DNA of 64,000 nucleotides from Palsa-892 sp035556215 (GCA_035556215.1 DATMFI010000004.1:62001-126000), one strand, 5' to 3'. Positions 9,328 through 18,505 are shown, counted from the stretch's first letter. Made by a program: numbers and translations. The notes: generated by a model from the sequence alone, not told the origin.

Positions 9328-9510
9328 GATGTCTCCCTGGGCCCATCCCTAACGCTCCAACTTTAATCGAGTTCCGCCGGACGCCGGTAAGACCCCGCGT
9401 TGCTCCGGCATGGGTTTATCGTATGATCTTCGCGTCAGGCGCATATGGCGCGCTGGCGATGGATTTGGCATTTTTCAAGGGCGGATATGCCGCCCGGCAG
9501 GGATTGATCC

Positions 9511-10542
9511 GTGGTCCTTCTTCATCGCCGCAGCGTGCTCTGGGGCCTTGCGGCTTCAGCGCTGCCGTTTTCCGCGCAGGCGCAGGACGCCATCACCGAC
9601 GGCGCCGGGCGCAAGGTCACTATTCCGGCGAAGGCCGCCCGCGTGCTGCCGGCCGGGCCGCCCGCCGCGATTTTGCTCTATACGCTCGCGCCCGATCTCC
9701 TCGCCGGCTGGCCGCGCACGCCGCGCCCGAACGAGCGCGCCTTCCTCCTGCCCGATGTTGCAAGCCGTCCCGAGATCGGCCGCATCACCGGGCGCGGCAA
9801 TACCGCGAACCTTGAAGTCATCGTGCAGATGAAGCCCGATCTCATTCTCGATGCCGGCGCGACGACGCAGACCTTCGTTTCGATGGCCGACCGCGTGCAG
9901 GAGCAGACCGGCGTTCCCTATGCGCTGCTCGACGGGCGCATTGAACTTGCCGCCGACACTTATCGCACGCTCGGCAAGCTGCTTCGCCGCGAAGCCAACG
10001 CGGAAGTTCTCGCCCGCGAGAGCGAAACGATTTTACGCACGGTGCGCGAGCGCGTAGCGAAAGTGCCGAACGATAAGCGCCCGCGCGTCTATTATGCGCG
10101 CGGGCCGCGCGGGCTCGAGACTGGGCTTGCGGGTTCGATCAACGTCGAATCGATCGAGATCATGGGCGCGCGCAACGTCGCGAGCGGCCAGCGCGGCGGG
10201 CTCACCTCGGTATCGCTCGAACAGGTGCTTGCCTGGGACCCCGAGGTCATCGTCACCATCGAGGAAAGCTTTGCCGACGCCGTGCGCAGCGATCCGAACT
10301 GGGCCGCCGTCTCGGCGGTCAAGACGGGGCGCGTGCATCTTGCGCCGAAGCTGCCGTTCGGCTGGATCGACTTTCCGCCTTCGGTGAACCGGCTGATCGG
10401 CCTGCCGTGGCTCGGCAAGATTTTCTATCCGGAAATTTTCACCGAAGACCTGAAAGCCGTCGCGCGCTCGTTCTATTCGAAATTCTATCATGTCGAGGTG
10501 AGCGGCGCGCAGCTCGACGGCATCCTGGCGGGCCGCGGCTGA
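9511..10542 (+). CDS. ABC transporter periplasmic substrate-binding protein (FecB/BtuF type)
   Basis: 343 residues with a signal peptide (residues 1 to about 24, RRSVLWGLAASALPFSAQA, with a weak Tat-like RR). The body is a class III periplasmic binding protein (DAITDGAGRKVTIP; LDAGATTQTFVSMADRVQEQTGVPY), as used for iron-siderophore, haem or cobalamin uptake. The start is GTG. Its stop overlaps the start of the permease gene (TGATG), so the three transporter genes form a translationally coupled operon. No TonB receptor, riboswitch or Fur box was found, so the substrate is unknown; ferric chelate is the default inference. Confidence 0.9.
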   Translation: MVLLHRRSVLWGLAASALPFSAQAQDAITDGAGRKVTIPAKAARVLPAGPPAAILLYTLAPDLLAGWPRTPRPNERAFLLPDVASRPEIGRITGRGNTANLEVIVQMKPDLILDAGATTQTFVSMADRVQEQTGVPYALLDGRIELAADTYRTLGKLLRREANAEVLARESETILRTVRERVAKVPNDKRPRVYYARGPRGLETGLAGSINVESIEIMGARNVASGQRGGLTSVSLEQVLAWDPEVIVTIEESFADAVRSDPNWAAVSAVKTGRVHLAPKLPFGWIDFPPSVNRLIGLPWLGKIFYPEIFTEDLKAVARSFYSKFYHVEVSGAQLDGILAGRG

Positions 10543-11555
10543 TGCGACAGAGCTTGGGCGGCGGGCTCGCCGTGGCTTCGCTGATTTTGATTGCCGGTAT
10601 CGGCCTTGCATTCGCAATCGGCCGCTACCCGGTTTCGCTGATCGAACTTGGCCGCGTATTGCTTGCCAAAATCACCGGCGAACCTTCCAGCCTCTCCCCC
10701 GCTGTAGAAACCGTCATCTGGCAAATTCGCGGCCCGCGTGTCGTCGCGGCCGTACTGGTCGGCGCCGGGCTTTCAGTGGCGGGTGCCGCCTTTCAGGGCC
10801 TGTTCCGCAACCCGCTCGTTTCGCCCGATATTCTCGGCGCGTCATCGGGCGCGGCGCTCGGTGCCGTGCTCGGGATTTATTTTTCGCTCGGCGTGTTCGG
10901 CATTCAGGGCCTCGCTTTCATCGGCGGGCTCGCGGCGGTGGTCGCCGTTTACGGTATCGGATCGGCGCTGCGCGGCGGCGACACCATTTTGGTGCTCGTG
11001 CTCACCGGCGTCGTCGTCGGCTCGCTGCTCGGCGCGGGCATCGGCCTCATCAAATATCTCGCCGATCCCTATAACCAGCTTCCCGCCATCACCTTCTGGC
11101 TGCTCGGCAGCCTGTCCGCGACGAGCCCTTCCGATCTTCTGCCGCTTATCGGCCCGGTGCTCGCCGGCACTTTCATCCTGCTGGCGCTGCGGTGGCGAAT
11201 GAACGCCATGAGCCTGCCGGAAGAGGAAGCCCGCGCGCTCGGCATCCCGACCGGATTGCTACGCGGCGCGGTGGTTGCCGCCGCGACGCTCGCCACAGCG
11301 GCAAGCGTCTCCGCCGCCGGTATCATCGGCTGGGTCGGGCTTGTCGTGCCGCACCTCGCGCGCTTTCTCGTCGGCCCAAGCTTTCCGCGCCTTCTGCCCA
11401 CGACAGCCATTCTCGGCGGCGGCTATCTCCTTTTGATCGACACGCTCGCCCGCACGATGGCAGTCGTCGAAGTGCCGCTCGGCATTCTCACGGCGGTGAT
11501 CGGCACGCCGTTCTTCATCGCGCTCCTGCGCCAGGCGCACCGGAGCTGGTCATGA
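10542..11555 (+). CDS. ABC transporter permease, FecCD family
   Basis: 337-residue inner-membrane permease with about 9-10 hydrophobic segments, homologous to BtuC/FhuB/FecCD. Family signatures include RGPRVVAAVLVGAGLSVAGAA, GLFRNPLVSPDILGASSGAA and the cytoplasmic coupling region near EEEARALGIP. The ATG at 10542 overlaps the stop of the binding-protein gene by one base, and its own TGA overlaps the ATPase start (ATGA). It should homodimerise and move the ligand delivered by the binding protein, driven by the downstream ATPase. Confidence 0.95.
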   Translation: MRQSLGGGLAVASLILIAGIGLAFAIGRYPVSLIELGRVLLAKITGEPSSLSPAVETVIWQIRGPRVVAAVLVGAGLSVAGAAFQGLFRNPLVSPDILGASSGAALGAVLGIYFSLGVFGIQGLAFIGGLAAVVAVYGIGSALRGGDTILVLVLTGVVVGSLLGAGIGLIKYLADPYNQLPAITFWLLGSLSATSPSDLLPLIGPVLAGTFILLALRWRMNAMSLPEEEARALGIPTGLLRGAVVAAATLATAASVSAAGIIGWVGLVVPHLARFLVGPSFPRLLPTTAILGGGYLLLIDTLARTMAVVEVPLGILTAVIGTPFFIALLRQAHRSWS

Positions 11556-12313
11556 TCCTGGAAGCGCGCGGCCTCACCGTCGGCTATGGCAGCCACGCCG
11601 TCGGCTCCGGTTTCAATGTCGCGATAGCCGGCGGCGAAGTGCTGGCGCTGCTCGGCCCGAACGGCGGCGGCAAGACGACGCTCTTGAAAACGCTGCTCGG
11701 GCTCCTGCCGCCGCTCGGCGGTGAAATCCGGCTTGCCGATGCCACGCTGACGAGTCTTTCGGTGCGCGAGCGCGCGCGGCACCTCGCTTACGTGCCGCAG
11801 GTGCATAGCGGCCTGTTCGCCTTCTCGGTGGAAGAACTCGTGCTGATGGGCCGCAGCGCCCACACGCCGCTGCTCGCCGGGCCGTCGCAGCGCGACCGCG
11901 AAATCGCATGGGCGACCATCGAGCGGCTCGGCATCCGGCATCTCGCGGAGAAACCTTACACGCAAATTTCCGGCGGCGAGCGGCAGCTTGCGCTCGTCGC
12001 GCGGGCGCTCGCCCAGGAGCCGCGCCTCGTGATCTTCGACGAGCCGACCGCGAGCCTCGACTTCGGCAACCAGGGCAAAGTTATGCGCGAAGTCCGGCGG
12101 CTCGCCGCCGATGGCCTCGGCGTCATTTTCTCGACGCACGATCCGAACCAGGCGCTCCGCCACGCCGACCGCGCGCTGCTGCTTCGCGACGGCCGGACGC
12201 TCGCGCTCGGGCGCTCGCACGACGTCATCACGCAGGAAAATCTGCGCGCACTCTACGGCACGGATATTCTGAAAGTGGGCACCGGCGGCGAAGCCGCTTT
12301 CCTGCCCGGCTGA
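11552..12313 (+). CDS. ABC transporter ATPase (FecE/BtuD type)
   Basis: 253 residues. Walker A is GPNGGGKTT (about 33-41), the Q-loop lies in YVPQVHSGLFAFSVEE, the signature is ISGGERQLALVARAL, Walker B is LVIFDEPTASLDFG, and the H-loop is in FSTHDPNQALRH. This is the energising subunit of the importer encoded just upstream, coupled by the ATGA overlap at 11552. A longer open frame upstream runs through the permease gene in another frame and is not the start. It is convergent with the GGDEF-EAL gene; only 4 bp separate the stop codons. Confidence 0.96.
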   Translation: MILEARGLTVGYGSHAVGSGFNVAIAGGEVLALLGPNGGGKTTLLKTLLGLLPPLGGEIRLADATLTSLSVRERARHLAYVPQVHSGLFAFSVEELVLMGRSAHTPLLAGPSQRDREIAWATIERLGIRHLAEKPYTQISGGERQLALVARALAQEPRLVIFDEPTASLDFGNQGKVMREVRRLAADGLGVIFSTHDPNQALRHADRALLLRDGRTLALGRSHDVITQENLRALYGTDILKVGTGGEAAFLPG

Positions 12314-12317
12314 GGCG

Positions 12318-15179
12318 TTACGCCGCGACGCGGTCGCGGAACTTGGCCTCGAACGAAATTTCCTCGATGGGCTTGGGCCTGCTGAACAGGAAGCCTTGCA
12401 CCTCGGTGCAACCTTCCTTTTTCAGAATTTCGAACTGTTCGCGCGTCTCGACGCCCTCGGCGATCACTTTCATGCCGAGACTCGTGCCGAGCTGCACGAT
12501 CGTCTGCACGATGGCGACGGCGTCTTCCTTGCTCTGCAATTCCTGCGTGAACGAGCGGTCGATCTTGATCTTGTCGAACGGGAAGCTGCGCAGATAGCTG
12601 AGCGACGAATAGCCGGTGCCGAAATCGTCGAGCGAGATCCGCACGCCGACCTCGCGCAACTGGTGAAGGGTATCGAGCACCATCCGGTCGTCCTGCAGGA
12701 ATACCGTTTCGGTGATCTCGAGGCCCAGGCGATGCGGCGACAGATCCGAAGCCGCGAGATTGGAGATGACCGAGAGCACCAGCGTCGGGCTGCGGAATTG
12801 CACGGCCGACAGATTGACCGCAACGCCGATATCGTTCGGCCATTTCGAGGCGTCCTGGCAGGCCTGCCGGATCACCCATTCGCCGATATTCGAGATCAAC
12901 CCGATCTCCTCGGCGATCGAGATGAAATCGTCGGGCATGATCAGGCCCTTCTCCGGGTGCTTCCACCGCAGAAGCGCCTCGAAGCCGGTGATCTTTTTCT
13001 TGGCGATATCGACAATCGGCTGGTAGTGCAGCACGAATTGCGAAGCCGCCACAGCCTTGCGAAGGTCCAGTTCGAGGTAACGGCGCTCCTGCATGCGCAC
13101 GTCCATTTCCTGCTGGAAGAACTGGAAGGTGCCGCGGCCCTCGGCCTTGGCGCGGTAGAGCGCCATATCGGCATTCTTCAGCAGTTGATCGGGATCGCGG
13201 CCGTCGGCCGGCGCAAGCGCAATGCCAATGCTCGCTCCGATCAGGACCTGGTGCCCGCGGATTTCGAACGGCTCCGACAGGGTGCTGATGATCCGCTCCG
13301 CGAGCGTCGCGGCCGTCTCCGGATTGGCGCCGAGTTGAACGACGGCGAACTCGTCGCCGCCGAGACGCGAGATGATATCGGCGCCGCGGATCGCGAGTTG
13401 CAAGCGCTCCGTCACCGCGCAGAGCAGCGCGTCACCGACCGGATGACCGAGCGTGTCGTTCACGCTCTTGAACCGGTCGAGATCGACGAACAGCACCGCG
13501 AGCGAGCGATGCTGCGACAAGGCCTGCACGGTCTTTTCGCGGAACAGGAGGCGGTTCGGCAGGTCCGTCAGCGCGTCGTGGCGAGCCATATGCAGGATCT
13601 TCGCCTCGGCATGGTGCCGCTCGGTGACGTCCTCGTAAGTCGCGACCCAGCCATGACCGGCGGTCGAGCGGTAAACGACCGAAACGATGCGGCCGTCGGC
13701 AAACTCGTAATGATGGTTGTCGTCGGGGTGCAGGACGAAGAAGTCCTTCTGCTCCCGGTAAAGCTCCTCGGCGGTGCGCTTGCCGTGATTGCCGGCGGCG
13801 ACGCTCGCCCGCAGCATGTCGAGGAAGGTCATGCCGGGTTTGATGGCGTCGCGGCTGAGGTGGAAGATCTCGTAGAAGCGGCTATTGACGACCTGCAGGC
13901 GATCGGCCTCGTCGAAGAAGCACAGGCCCTGCGACATGTTATCGAGCGCGGCGTTGAGCAACGACTTTGCCGCCGAAAGACTGGCCTTCTGCGATTTCAG
14001 CATCGTGATGTCGCTGCACATCAGGATGAAGCCGCCGTCGCGCACGCCGCTGCGGCTGATGCGGACATAACGGCCGTCGGTGAGCTTGATCTCGGTCGTC
14101 TCCTGCTCGCGCTTGGGCGCCGTCAGCAAACGCGAAAGCAGGATCGGCGCATCGACATAATGCGAGATCTCGGCAAGCGACACGCCCGGCATCAGAAGAT
14201 GCCGGCTCACTTTGAGGAAATTCGCCGCTTCGCTGTTGGCGAGCACGACCTTGCTGTCGGCATCGACCAGCACGACGCCTTCGCGCGAGCTTTCGAGCGC
14301 ATCGACGAGGCGCGCCTGCGCCGAACGCCGCTGCGAAACCTCGTAGTCCATCATGTTCTTGATGTTGTCGCGCATGATGCGCATGGCGTCGAGCAGCGCA
14401 CCGAGCTCGTCATCATGGGCGGCGGGAATTTCCGTATCGAGCTTGCCCGATGCGATCGAACTCGCGATCGAGGACGCGGCCGAAACCGGCCCGACGATCC
14501 GGCGCGTCAGAATATGCGTGATTCCGATCGCGAGCAGCAGAGCGAGGGCGGTCGCCACGATGTTCAACTGGATATCGCGCGAGACGCTCTCTTGTGCCGC
14601 CTGACGGAACAGGAAGCCGTCGCCGCTGGTGTAGTTCACCAGAAGGTCGGTCTGTTCCATGACGCGAGCCGCGTAGCGGTCGAGCGTTTCCCAACTATCG
14701 CCGAGCTGCGTCCCGGACAGGAGGCGCGAGCGCGCGAGCTTCCATTGTTCGACGGCCTTGCTGACATTGAGCGCGGCATTTGCCGCGCGCGGCGACTGCG
14801 AGCGCTGGACGGCAATTTCCAGATCGTCGGACAGCGTCTTCGACAGCTCCTGGATCGTCGCTTCAAGTTCGTCGCGTTTGCGCTGATCGGTTTCGATCCA
14901 TTGCCGGGTGAACGCCGCCTGCATGTTGGCGAAGTCCGCCGCCGCCGAGCGCGCATAGTTGATGGACATCAACGACTGATCGAATGTCTTGTGCACCAAT
15001 AGGCCGGCATTGCGGATGCCCATGGTCGCGTAAACGCCGAGGCCCGCGATCAGGAAGCTGAACAGCAGGAAGGCGATCGCGATCCGGCCGCGAATCGTGA
15101 AGGCGAGCTTCATCAACCGCCATTGCGGCAGATGAAGACCCTTTCCGCTCTGCTCGACGCTCTTACCCAGCCAACGCAT
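12318..15179 (-). CDS. Membrane GGDEF-EAL protein with PAS domains (c-di-GMP synthesis and breakdown)
   Basis: 953 residues. N-terminal TM at about 30-52, a periplasmic helical region, a second TM near 205-225 and HAMP to about 280, then two PAS-like regions (about 285-390 and 400-510), GGDEF (SRLGGDEFAVVQ) and EAL (ITGFEALLRWKHPEKG; DDFGTGYSSL). Both catalytic signatures look intact, so the protein may make and/or hydrolyse cyclic di-GMP; the net activity cannot be read from sequence. The periplasmic region suggests sensing of an external signal. It is divergent from the blue-copper protein gene at 15317, whose neighbours are redox proteins. Confidence 0.95.
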   Translation of the reverse strand: MRWLGKSVEQSGKGLHLPQWRLMKLAFTIRGRIAIAFLLFSFLIAGLGVYATMGIRNAGLLVHKTFDQSLMSINYARSAAADFANMQAAFTRQWIETDQRKRDELEATIQELSKTLSDDLEIAVQRSQSPRAANAALNVSKAVEQWKLARSRLLSGTQLGDSWETLDRYAARVMEQTDLLVNYTSGDGFLFRQAAQESVSRDIQLNIVATALALLLAIGITHILTRRIVGPVSAASSIASSIASGKLDTEIPAAHDDELGALLDAMRIMRDNIKNMMDYEVSQRRSAQARLVDALESSREGVVLVDADSKVVLANSEAANFLKVSRHLLMPGVSLAEISHYVDAPILLSRLLTAPKREQETTEIKLTDGRYVRISRSGVRDGGFILMCSDITMLKSQKASLSAAKSLLNAALDNMSQGLCFFDEADRLQVVNSRFYEIFHLSRDAIKPGMTFLDMLRASVAAGNHGKRTAEELYREQKDFFVLHPDDNHHYEFADGRIVSVVYRSTAGHGWVATYEDVTERHHAEAKILHMARHDALTDLPNRLLFREKTVQALSQHRSLAVLFVDLDRFKSVNDTLGHPVGDALLCAVTERLQLAIRGADIISRLGGDEFAVVQLGANPETAATLAERIISTLSEPFEIRGHQVLIGASIGIALAPADGRDPDQLLKNADMALYRAKAEGRGTFQFFQQEMDVRMQERRYLELDLRKAVAASQFVLHYQPIVDIAKKKITGFEALLRWKHPEKGLIMPDDFISIAEEIGLISNIGEWVIRQACQDASKWPNDIGVAVNLSAVQFRSPTLVLSVISNLAASDLSPHRLGLEITETVFLQDDRMVLDTLHQLREVGVRISLDDFGTGYSSLSYLRSFPFDKIKIDRSFTQELQSKEDAVAIVQTIVQLGTSLGMKVIAEGVETREQFEILKKEGCTEVQGFLFSRPKPIEEISFEAKFRDRVAA

Positions 15180-15316
15180 GACAAATCCGGCCCATGGGAC
15201 GGTTGTCGTAACCCTTGGGGCGTAAAATTCACCTAAGAAGTCGCTGCGCTTTGTTGTGTTTCCTTAATAGTGTCTTAACCTGTGAAAATGCACCGTGGAT
15301 GCAGGGCTGACCCTTC

Positions 15317-15718
15317 ATGACAGCCCCTGGAGCGAACGTGCCGCCGATGCAAACGGACCCGGTCAAGCCGGTTACGGTTAAGAGATGGTTACTTTCGGCG
15401 CATGGGGCGATCGCCTTCGTCGCGGGCATGCTGTCGACGGCGGCATTCGTTATCGCCGCCCCGCAAATTCAGATTTCGCAGAAGGGGCGCGAATTCAACC
15501 CCGGCGAAATCACCATCGCGCGCGGCGAAGCCATCGACATCGTCAACGACGACGGCGATCTCCTGCATCACGCCTATATCGAATCGAAAACGTTCTCGTT
15601 CGACTCCGGCGATCAGAAGCCCGGCACCAGAACGATGATCGCCTTTCCCCAACCCGGCGATTTCATCGTGCGCTGCGCCATCCATCCGAAGATGAAGCTG
15701 CTCGTCCACGTGAATTGA
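15317..15718 (+). CDS. Small cupredoxin (blue-copper) protein with N-terminal anchor
   Basis: 133 residues. A hydrophobic segment at about 28-48 (signal anchor) is followed by one plastocyanin-like domain. Putative type-1 copper ligands are His84 or His85 (DLLHHAY), Cys120, His123 and Met126 in VRCAIHPKM, the C-x2-H-x2-M spacing of cupredoxins of the methylamine-utilisation-associated type. It should be a periplasmic one-electron carrier. A later ATG at 15347 is possible, since the leader before the hydrophobic segment is long. It lies between a c-di-GMP enzyme and a membrane protein, near a di-haem peroxidase that is a plausible redox partner (inference). Confidence 0.85.
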   Translation: MTAPGANVPPMQTDPVKPVTVKRWLLSAHGAIAFVAGMLSTAAFVIAAPQIQISQKGREFNPGEITIARGEAIDIVNDDGDLLHHAYIESKTFSFDSGDQKPGTRTMIAFPQPGDFIVRCAIHPKMKLLVHVN

Positions 15719-15736
15719 GAAACGGCACGTTTCTCA
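15716..15736. terminator. Hairpin built from two convergent stop codons
   Basis: TGAGAAACG-gca-CGTTTCTCA is a 9-bp perfect stem with a 3-nt loop. The first TGA is the stop of the cupredoxin gene and the final TCA is the stop of the opposing membrane-protein gene. There is no T-tract on either side, so intrinsic termination would be weak; it may instead block 3' exonucleases or mark the ends of both transcripts. Confidence 0.5.
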
Positions 15737-16771
15737 GATGAACGAGCTGCCGTAGATCAGCGAGTGTGCCGCGTAATAGGCAAACAGCGTCGCGGCAAAA
15801 GCCCCGCCATAACCCGCCGGAACCAGAAACGGCTTCAGTGAAAGCCGCTCGCCGCGCTTGCGGCTGTCGGCGGCGATGACGACCAGCACGGCGATGATGG
15901 CCGAGTGGCCGATCATATCGACCTTGCCGAATTCGAAGACGGCGCTCACGAACATCCCGGTCAGGATGATCGCGGCAACGCGCGCGAGAAGCGGCGTCCA
16001 GATCAGCGCGAAGGCAAGCGCGAATTCGATCGCGCCGGCCGCACGCATGAACAGCTCCGGGTCGAAACCGAGCGTCAGCGACGGGTGTTGGATAAGCAGC
16101 GGAAAGCTCCACTCGGGATAAGCCCACTTCTCGACCGAGGCCCACATCAAGGTGATGCCCGCCGCCCAGCGCACAATATCGAGCGGGCGGATGCCGAAGA
16201 AATCGCGCTCCAGTCCGACGAGGATCAGATAGACGGCGATGCCGAGAAAGATCGGGTAGTCGGCGAGATGAAACACGCCGTACCGCGAAGTCGCGTAAAC
16301 AAACAGCGAGATGATGCCGAGGCCGGCGAACGGCAGCGTCTTCCGGGTCGCAAGAGAAGCGACGATGAAGAGCTGGATCAGGCCGATCACCGGCGATGCC
16401 GTCTTCAGTTCCGGCGTAAGAATGATGCCGCCGATCGCCCAGATCGAGACGAAGAAAAACGCCAGCGTTCCGCGCAGGATGTTGTTGGTGTTCCGCTCGA
16501 GCGGCGCCGTCACACGATTCAACGCCTGCAGCAGGGACTGGCCGGGACGGGTCGCCTCGAACAGCGCGCCGGCGAGCAGCCACAACACCGAGAGCGCGAT
16601 CAGCCATTCGAGATCGAAGCAAAGCACATTCTCGAGGCCGCGCGGCTGGCCCGCGATATTGAACGCGCAAAACCATTTGACGTGCGCGCTGGCTTCGCCG
16701 GTGTTTGCCAATAAAAGCAAGAAAGTGGCCGCGCCAAACGCGGCCTTACGCAAACAAATTCGAAAATACAT
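15734..16771 (-). CDS. Multi-pass membrane protein, possibly DoxX-like
   Basis: About 345 residues. A signal-like N terminus (MYFRICLRKAAFGAATFLLLL...ASA) is followed by about eight hydrophobic segments. Motifs such as FGIRPLDIVRWAAGITLMWASVEKWAYPEW and the C-terminal helices resemble the DoxX/SURF4-type quinone-linked or oxidative-stress membrane proteins, but I am not sure of the family. I chose the ATG at 16771 because AGAGG sits 7 bp upstream; the frame extends 20 codons further to an ATG at 16831. Its 3' end overlaps the shared hairpin with the cupredoxin gene. Function unknown; a link to electron transfer is suggested only by its neighbours. Confidence 0.7.
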   Translation of the reverse strand: MYFRICLRKAAFGAATFLLLLANTGEASAHVKWFCAFNIAGQPRGLENVLCFDLEWLIALSVLWLLAGALFEATRPGQSLLQALNRVTAPLERNTNNILRGTLAFFFVSIWAIGGIILTPELKTASPVIGLIQLFIVASLATRKTLPFAGLGIISLFVYATSRYGVFHLADYPIFLGIAVYLILVGLERDFFGIRPLDIVRWAAGITLMWASVEKWAYPEWSFPLLIQHPSLTLGFDPELFMRAAGAIEFALAFALIWTPLLARVAAIILTGMFVSAVFEFGKVDMIGHSAIIAVLVVIAADSRKRGERLSLKPFLVPAGYGGAFAATLFAYYAAHSLIYGSSFI

Positions 16772-17028
16772 TTTGGCCTCTACGCGCAAATCCAGCGCAT
16801 GTGCTGACCTACTTTCGGCGATCCGCTTCACCGATCAGTAGGGTTATCATTTTACTAAACATCTTCGAATTTGCACGGAATGAGCGCAGGGCAACTGCGA
16901 ATGTGGTTAATCCCGAAGGCCCGCCCCGGCGTTTAAAATTGTAATGAATTCTCAAAGCGATAATCGACGATTGCCGGCTAGGCTCCGATTCCGAACCTCA
17001 GAACTTCGCCCAATTGTGAAGGTCGCTC

Positions 17029-17172
17029 ATGCCGACGCTCAAAACGATCTGCATCTCCGTTCATTCCGCTGCATGGCGTGAACTTGGCCGCCCCGAGATC
17101 ACCGAAACCTGCCTCGGCGCCTTTCTCGTCTTCGGGCTATTCGCGATCGGCACCGTGCTGCCAATGGTCTGA
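17029..17172 (+). CDS. Putative 47-residue single-pass membrane protein
   Basis: Small frame starting ATG at 17029 with AAGG 5 bp upstream. It has a polar N-terminal half (MPTLKTICISVHSAAWRELG) and one hydrophobic segment at about residues 28-45 (CLGAFLVFGLFAIGTVLP). It ends 7 bp before the convergent peroxidase gene. Roughly 255 bp of comparatively AT-rich DNA precedes it, enough for a promoter. I do not recognise a family. It could be a real small membrane protein of the Rhizobiales type or chance coding; conservation would decide. Confidence 0.45.
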   Translation: MPTLKTICISVHSAAWRELGRPEITETCLGAFLVFGLFAIGTVLPMV

Positions 17173-17179
17173 AATCCGC

Positions 17180-18232
17180 TCAGCGCGGCAATGACGGCAC
17201 CGCATAGGGTTTCGCGGGGCTCGTCAGCGTCTCAAGAAACGCGATGAGCTGATGCTTTTCCTGCTCGGTCAGGTGCAGCGGAACGATCTGGGCCGAACGG
17301 CTCGGCCGATTGATGCCTCCCCGATCATAAAGTTCGATCACCCCCCGAAGCGTGCCGATCGAGCCATCGTGCATATAGGGCGCGCGGCGGGCGACGTCGC
17401 GCAGCGTCGGCGTCTTGAAAGCGTATTTCAGCGCGGTCGACGACGGAAACAGCTTGCCCCTGCCGAGATCCTTACCGCGCGCAACGCCGATGTCGTGGAA
17501 TGAGTTGTCGGTGAACAGCCAGCCGCTGTGGCAGGACGAACAGTTTGCCTTGCCGTTGAACAACGCAAAACCGGCCTTGGCATCGGAGTCGATCGCAAGT
17601 TCGTCGCCGCCGATCCAGCGGTCGAAGGGCGCATCGGGGGTCACGATCGTGCGCTGGAACGTGGCGAGCGCAAGCTCGATCTTCTCGCGCGTGATGTGCC
17701 CCTTGCCGAAGGCGGCCTCGAACATCTGAACGTAGCCGGGATTTTCGCTCAGCCGGCTGATGACCAGCTTCTCGCTGGAGTTCATGTTCGAAGGCGTCGT
17801 GATCGGGCCGAAGGTCACCGACTCGAGCGTGTGGAAATGACCGTCCCAACCGAGCGGCTCGATCCATGCGATGTTCAGCAAGGTCGGCGATTTGAAAGTC
17901 TGGCGCTTCAGCTTTTCACCGAGCGCGACCTGCAAGCCATCGGTCCATGACAGACTGGGGTTGTGGCACGAGGCGCATGAACGGGTCCGCGATCTCGAAA
18001 GGATCGGATCGAAAAACAATGTCTGACCGAGCTTGGCCTTGTTCTCGGAATAGGGATTGCTCGCAGGGAACGGGATCTCTGCCGGCCGGCGATATAGCTC
18101 GCGCAACTTGTCGACGGGCGATGGGCTCTCGGCATGAGCGCCGGCAAGCGTCAGCAATCCCGTTGCCGCAAGAAGGAATGCCCTGAGCCAGCGCAGCATC
18201 GCACCAATCCGAAAAGCCGAAGCATCAGCCAT
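17180..18232 (-). CDS. Di-haem cytochrome c peroxidase / MauG family protein
   Basis: About 350 residues, signal peptide at about 10-35. Two haem c sites are present: CASCH in the N-terminal domain and CSSCH in the C-terminal domain, the hallmark of bacterial CcpA/MauG enzymes. MHDGSIGTLRGVIELYDRGG matches the C-terminal haem-ligand region. It would reduce hydrogen peroxide with electrons from a small donor such as a cytochrome or cupredoxin, or oxidise a protein partner as MauG does. No methylamine dehydrogenase genes are present. The ATG at 18232 was preferred (GAAGG upstream); a TTG at 18277 and ATGs at 18271 and 18202 are alternatives. Confidence 0.92.
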   Translation of the reverse strand: MADASAFRIGAMLRWLRAFLLAATGLLTLAGAHAESPSPVDKLRELYRRPAEIPFPASNPYSENKAKLGQTLFFDPILSRSRTRSCASCHNPSLSWTDGLQVALGEKLKRQTFKSPTLLNIAWIEPLGWDGHFHTLESVTFGPITTPSNMNSSEKLVISRLSENPGYVQMFEAAFGKGHITREKIELALATFQRTIVTPDAPFDRWIGGDELAIDSDAKAGFALFNGKANCSSCHSGWLFTDNSFHDIGVARGKDLGRGKLFPSSTALKYAFKTPTLRDVARRAPYMHDGSIGTLRGVIELYDRGGINRPSRSAQIVPLHLTEQEKHQLIAFLETLTSPAKPYAVPSLPR

Positions 18233-18329
18233 CGGTATTGAGCCTTCGTTAACCCGAAAGCGCGGCACCATCCTCAAAACGGCCTATACCCCCCTCAAAG
18301 GGCGGCGGAACCGGCGCTCCGCCGGATGC

Positions 18330-18404
18330 TGGTTGGGGCGGGAGGATTCGAACCTCCGAATGGCGGAATCAAAATCCGCTGCCTTACCACTTGGCTACGC
18401 CCCA
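18330..18404 (-). tRNA. tRNA-Gln (anticodon TTG)
   Basis: A cloverleaf can be drawn on the minus strand: 7-bp acceptor TGGGGCG/CGCCCCA with encoded CCA at 18330-18332, D arm with AAGTGGTAAGGC, anticodon stem GCGGA/TCCGC with loop TTTTGAT giving anticodon TTG (reads CAA), and T arm GGAGGTTCGAATCCTCC. Length is 75 nt including CCA. It lies between the peroxidase gene and tRNA-Pro and is transcribed away from the latter. Confidence 0.97.
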
Positions 18405-18505
18405 GCACGGCTACCAATGAACCGCAAGGGCAAGCGCTTAGCCGTTCGTCGCGATAATCGCAACGCTTGCGCTAACTTGTTGCCGCCTGCTAAACGACCC
18501 GCCAT

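Noticed and set aside
12396..15002. 868-codon open frame on the plus strand, opposite the GGDEF-EAL gene
   Set aside because: Antisense of a gene with intact GGDEF and EAL motifs; the translated sequence has no recognisable fold.
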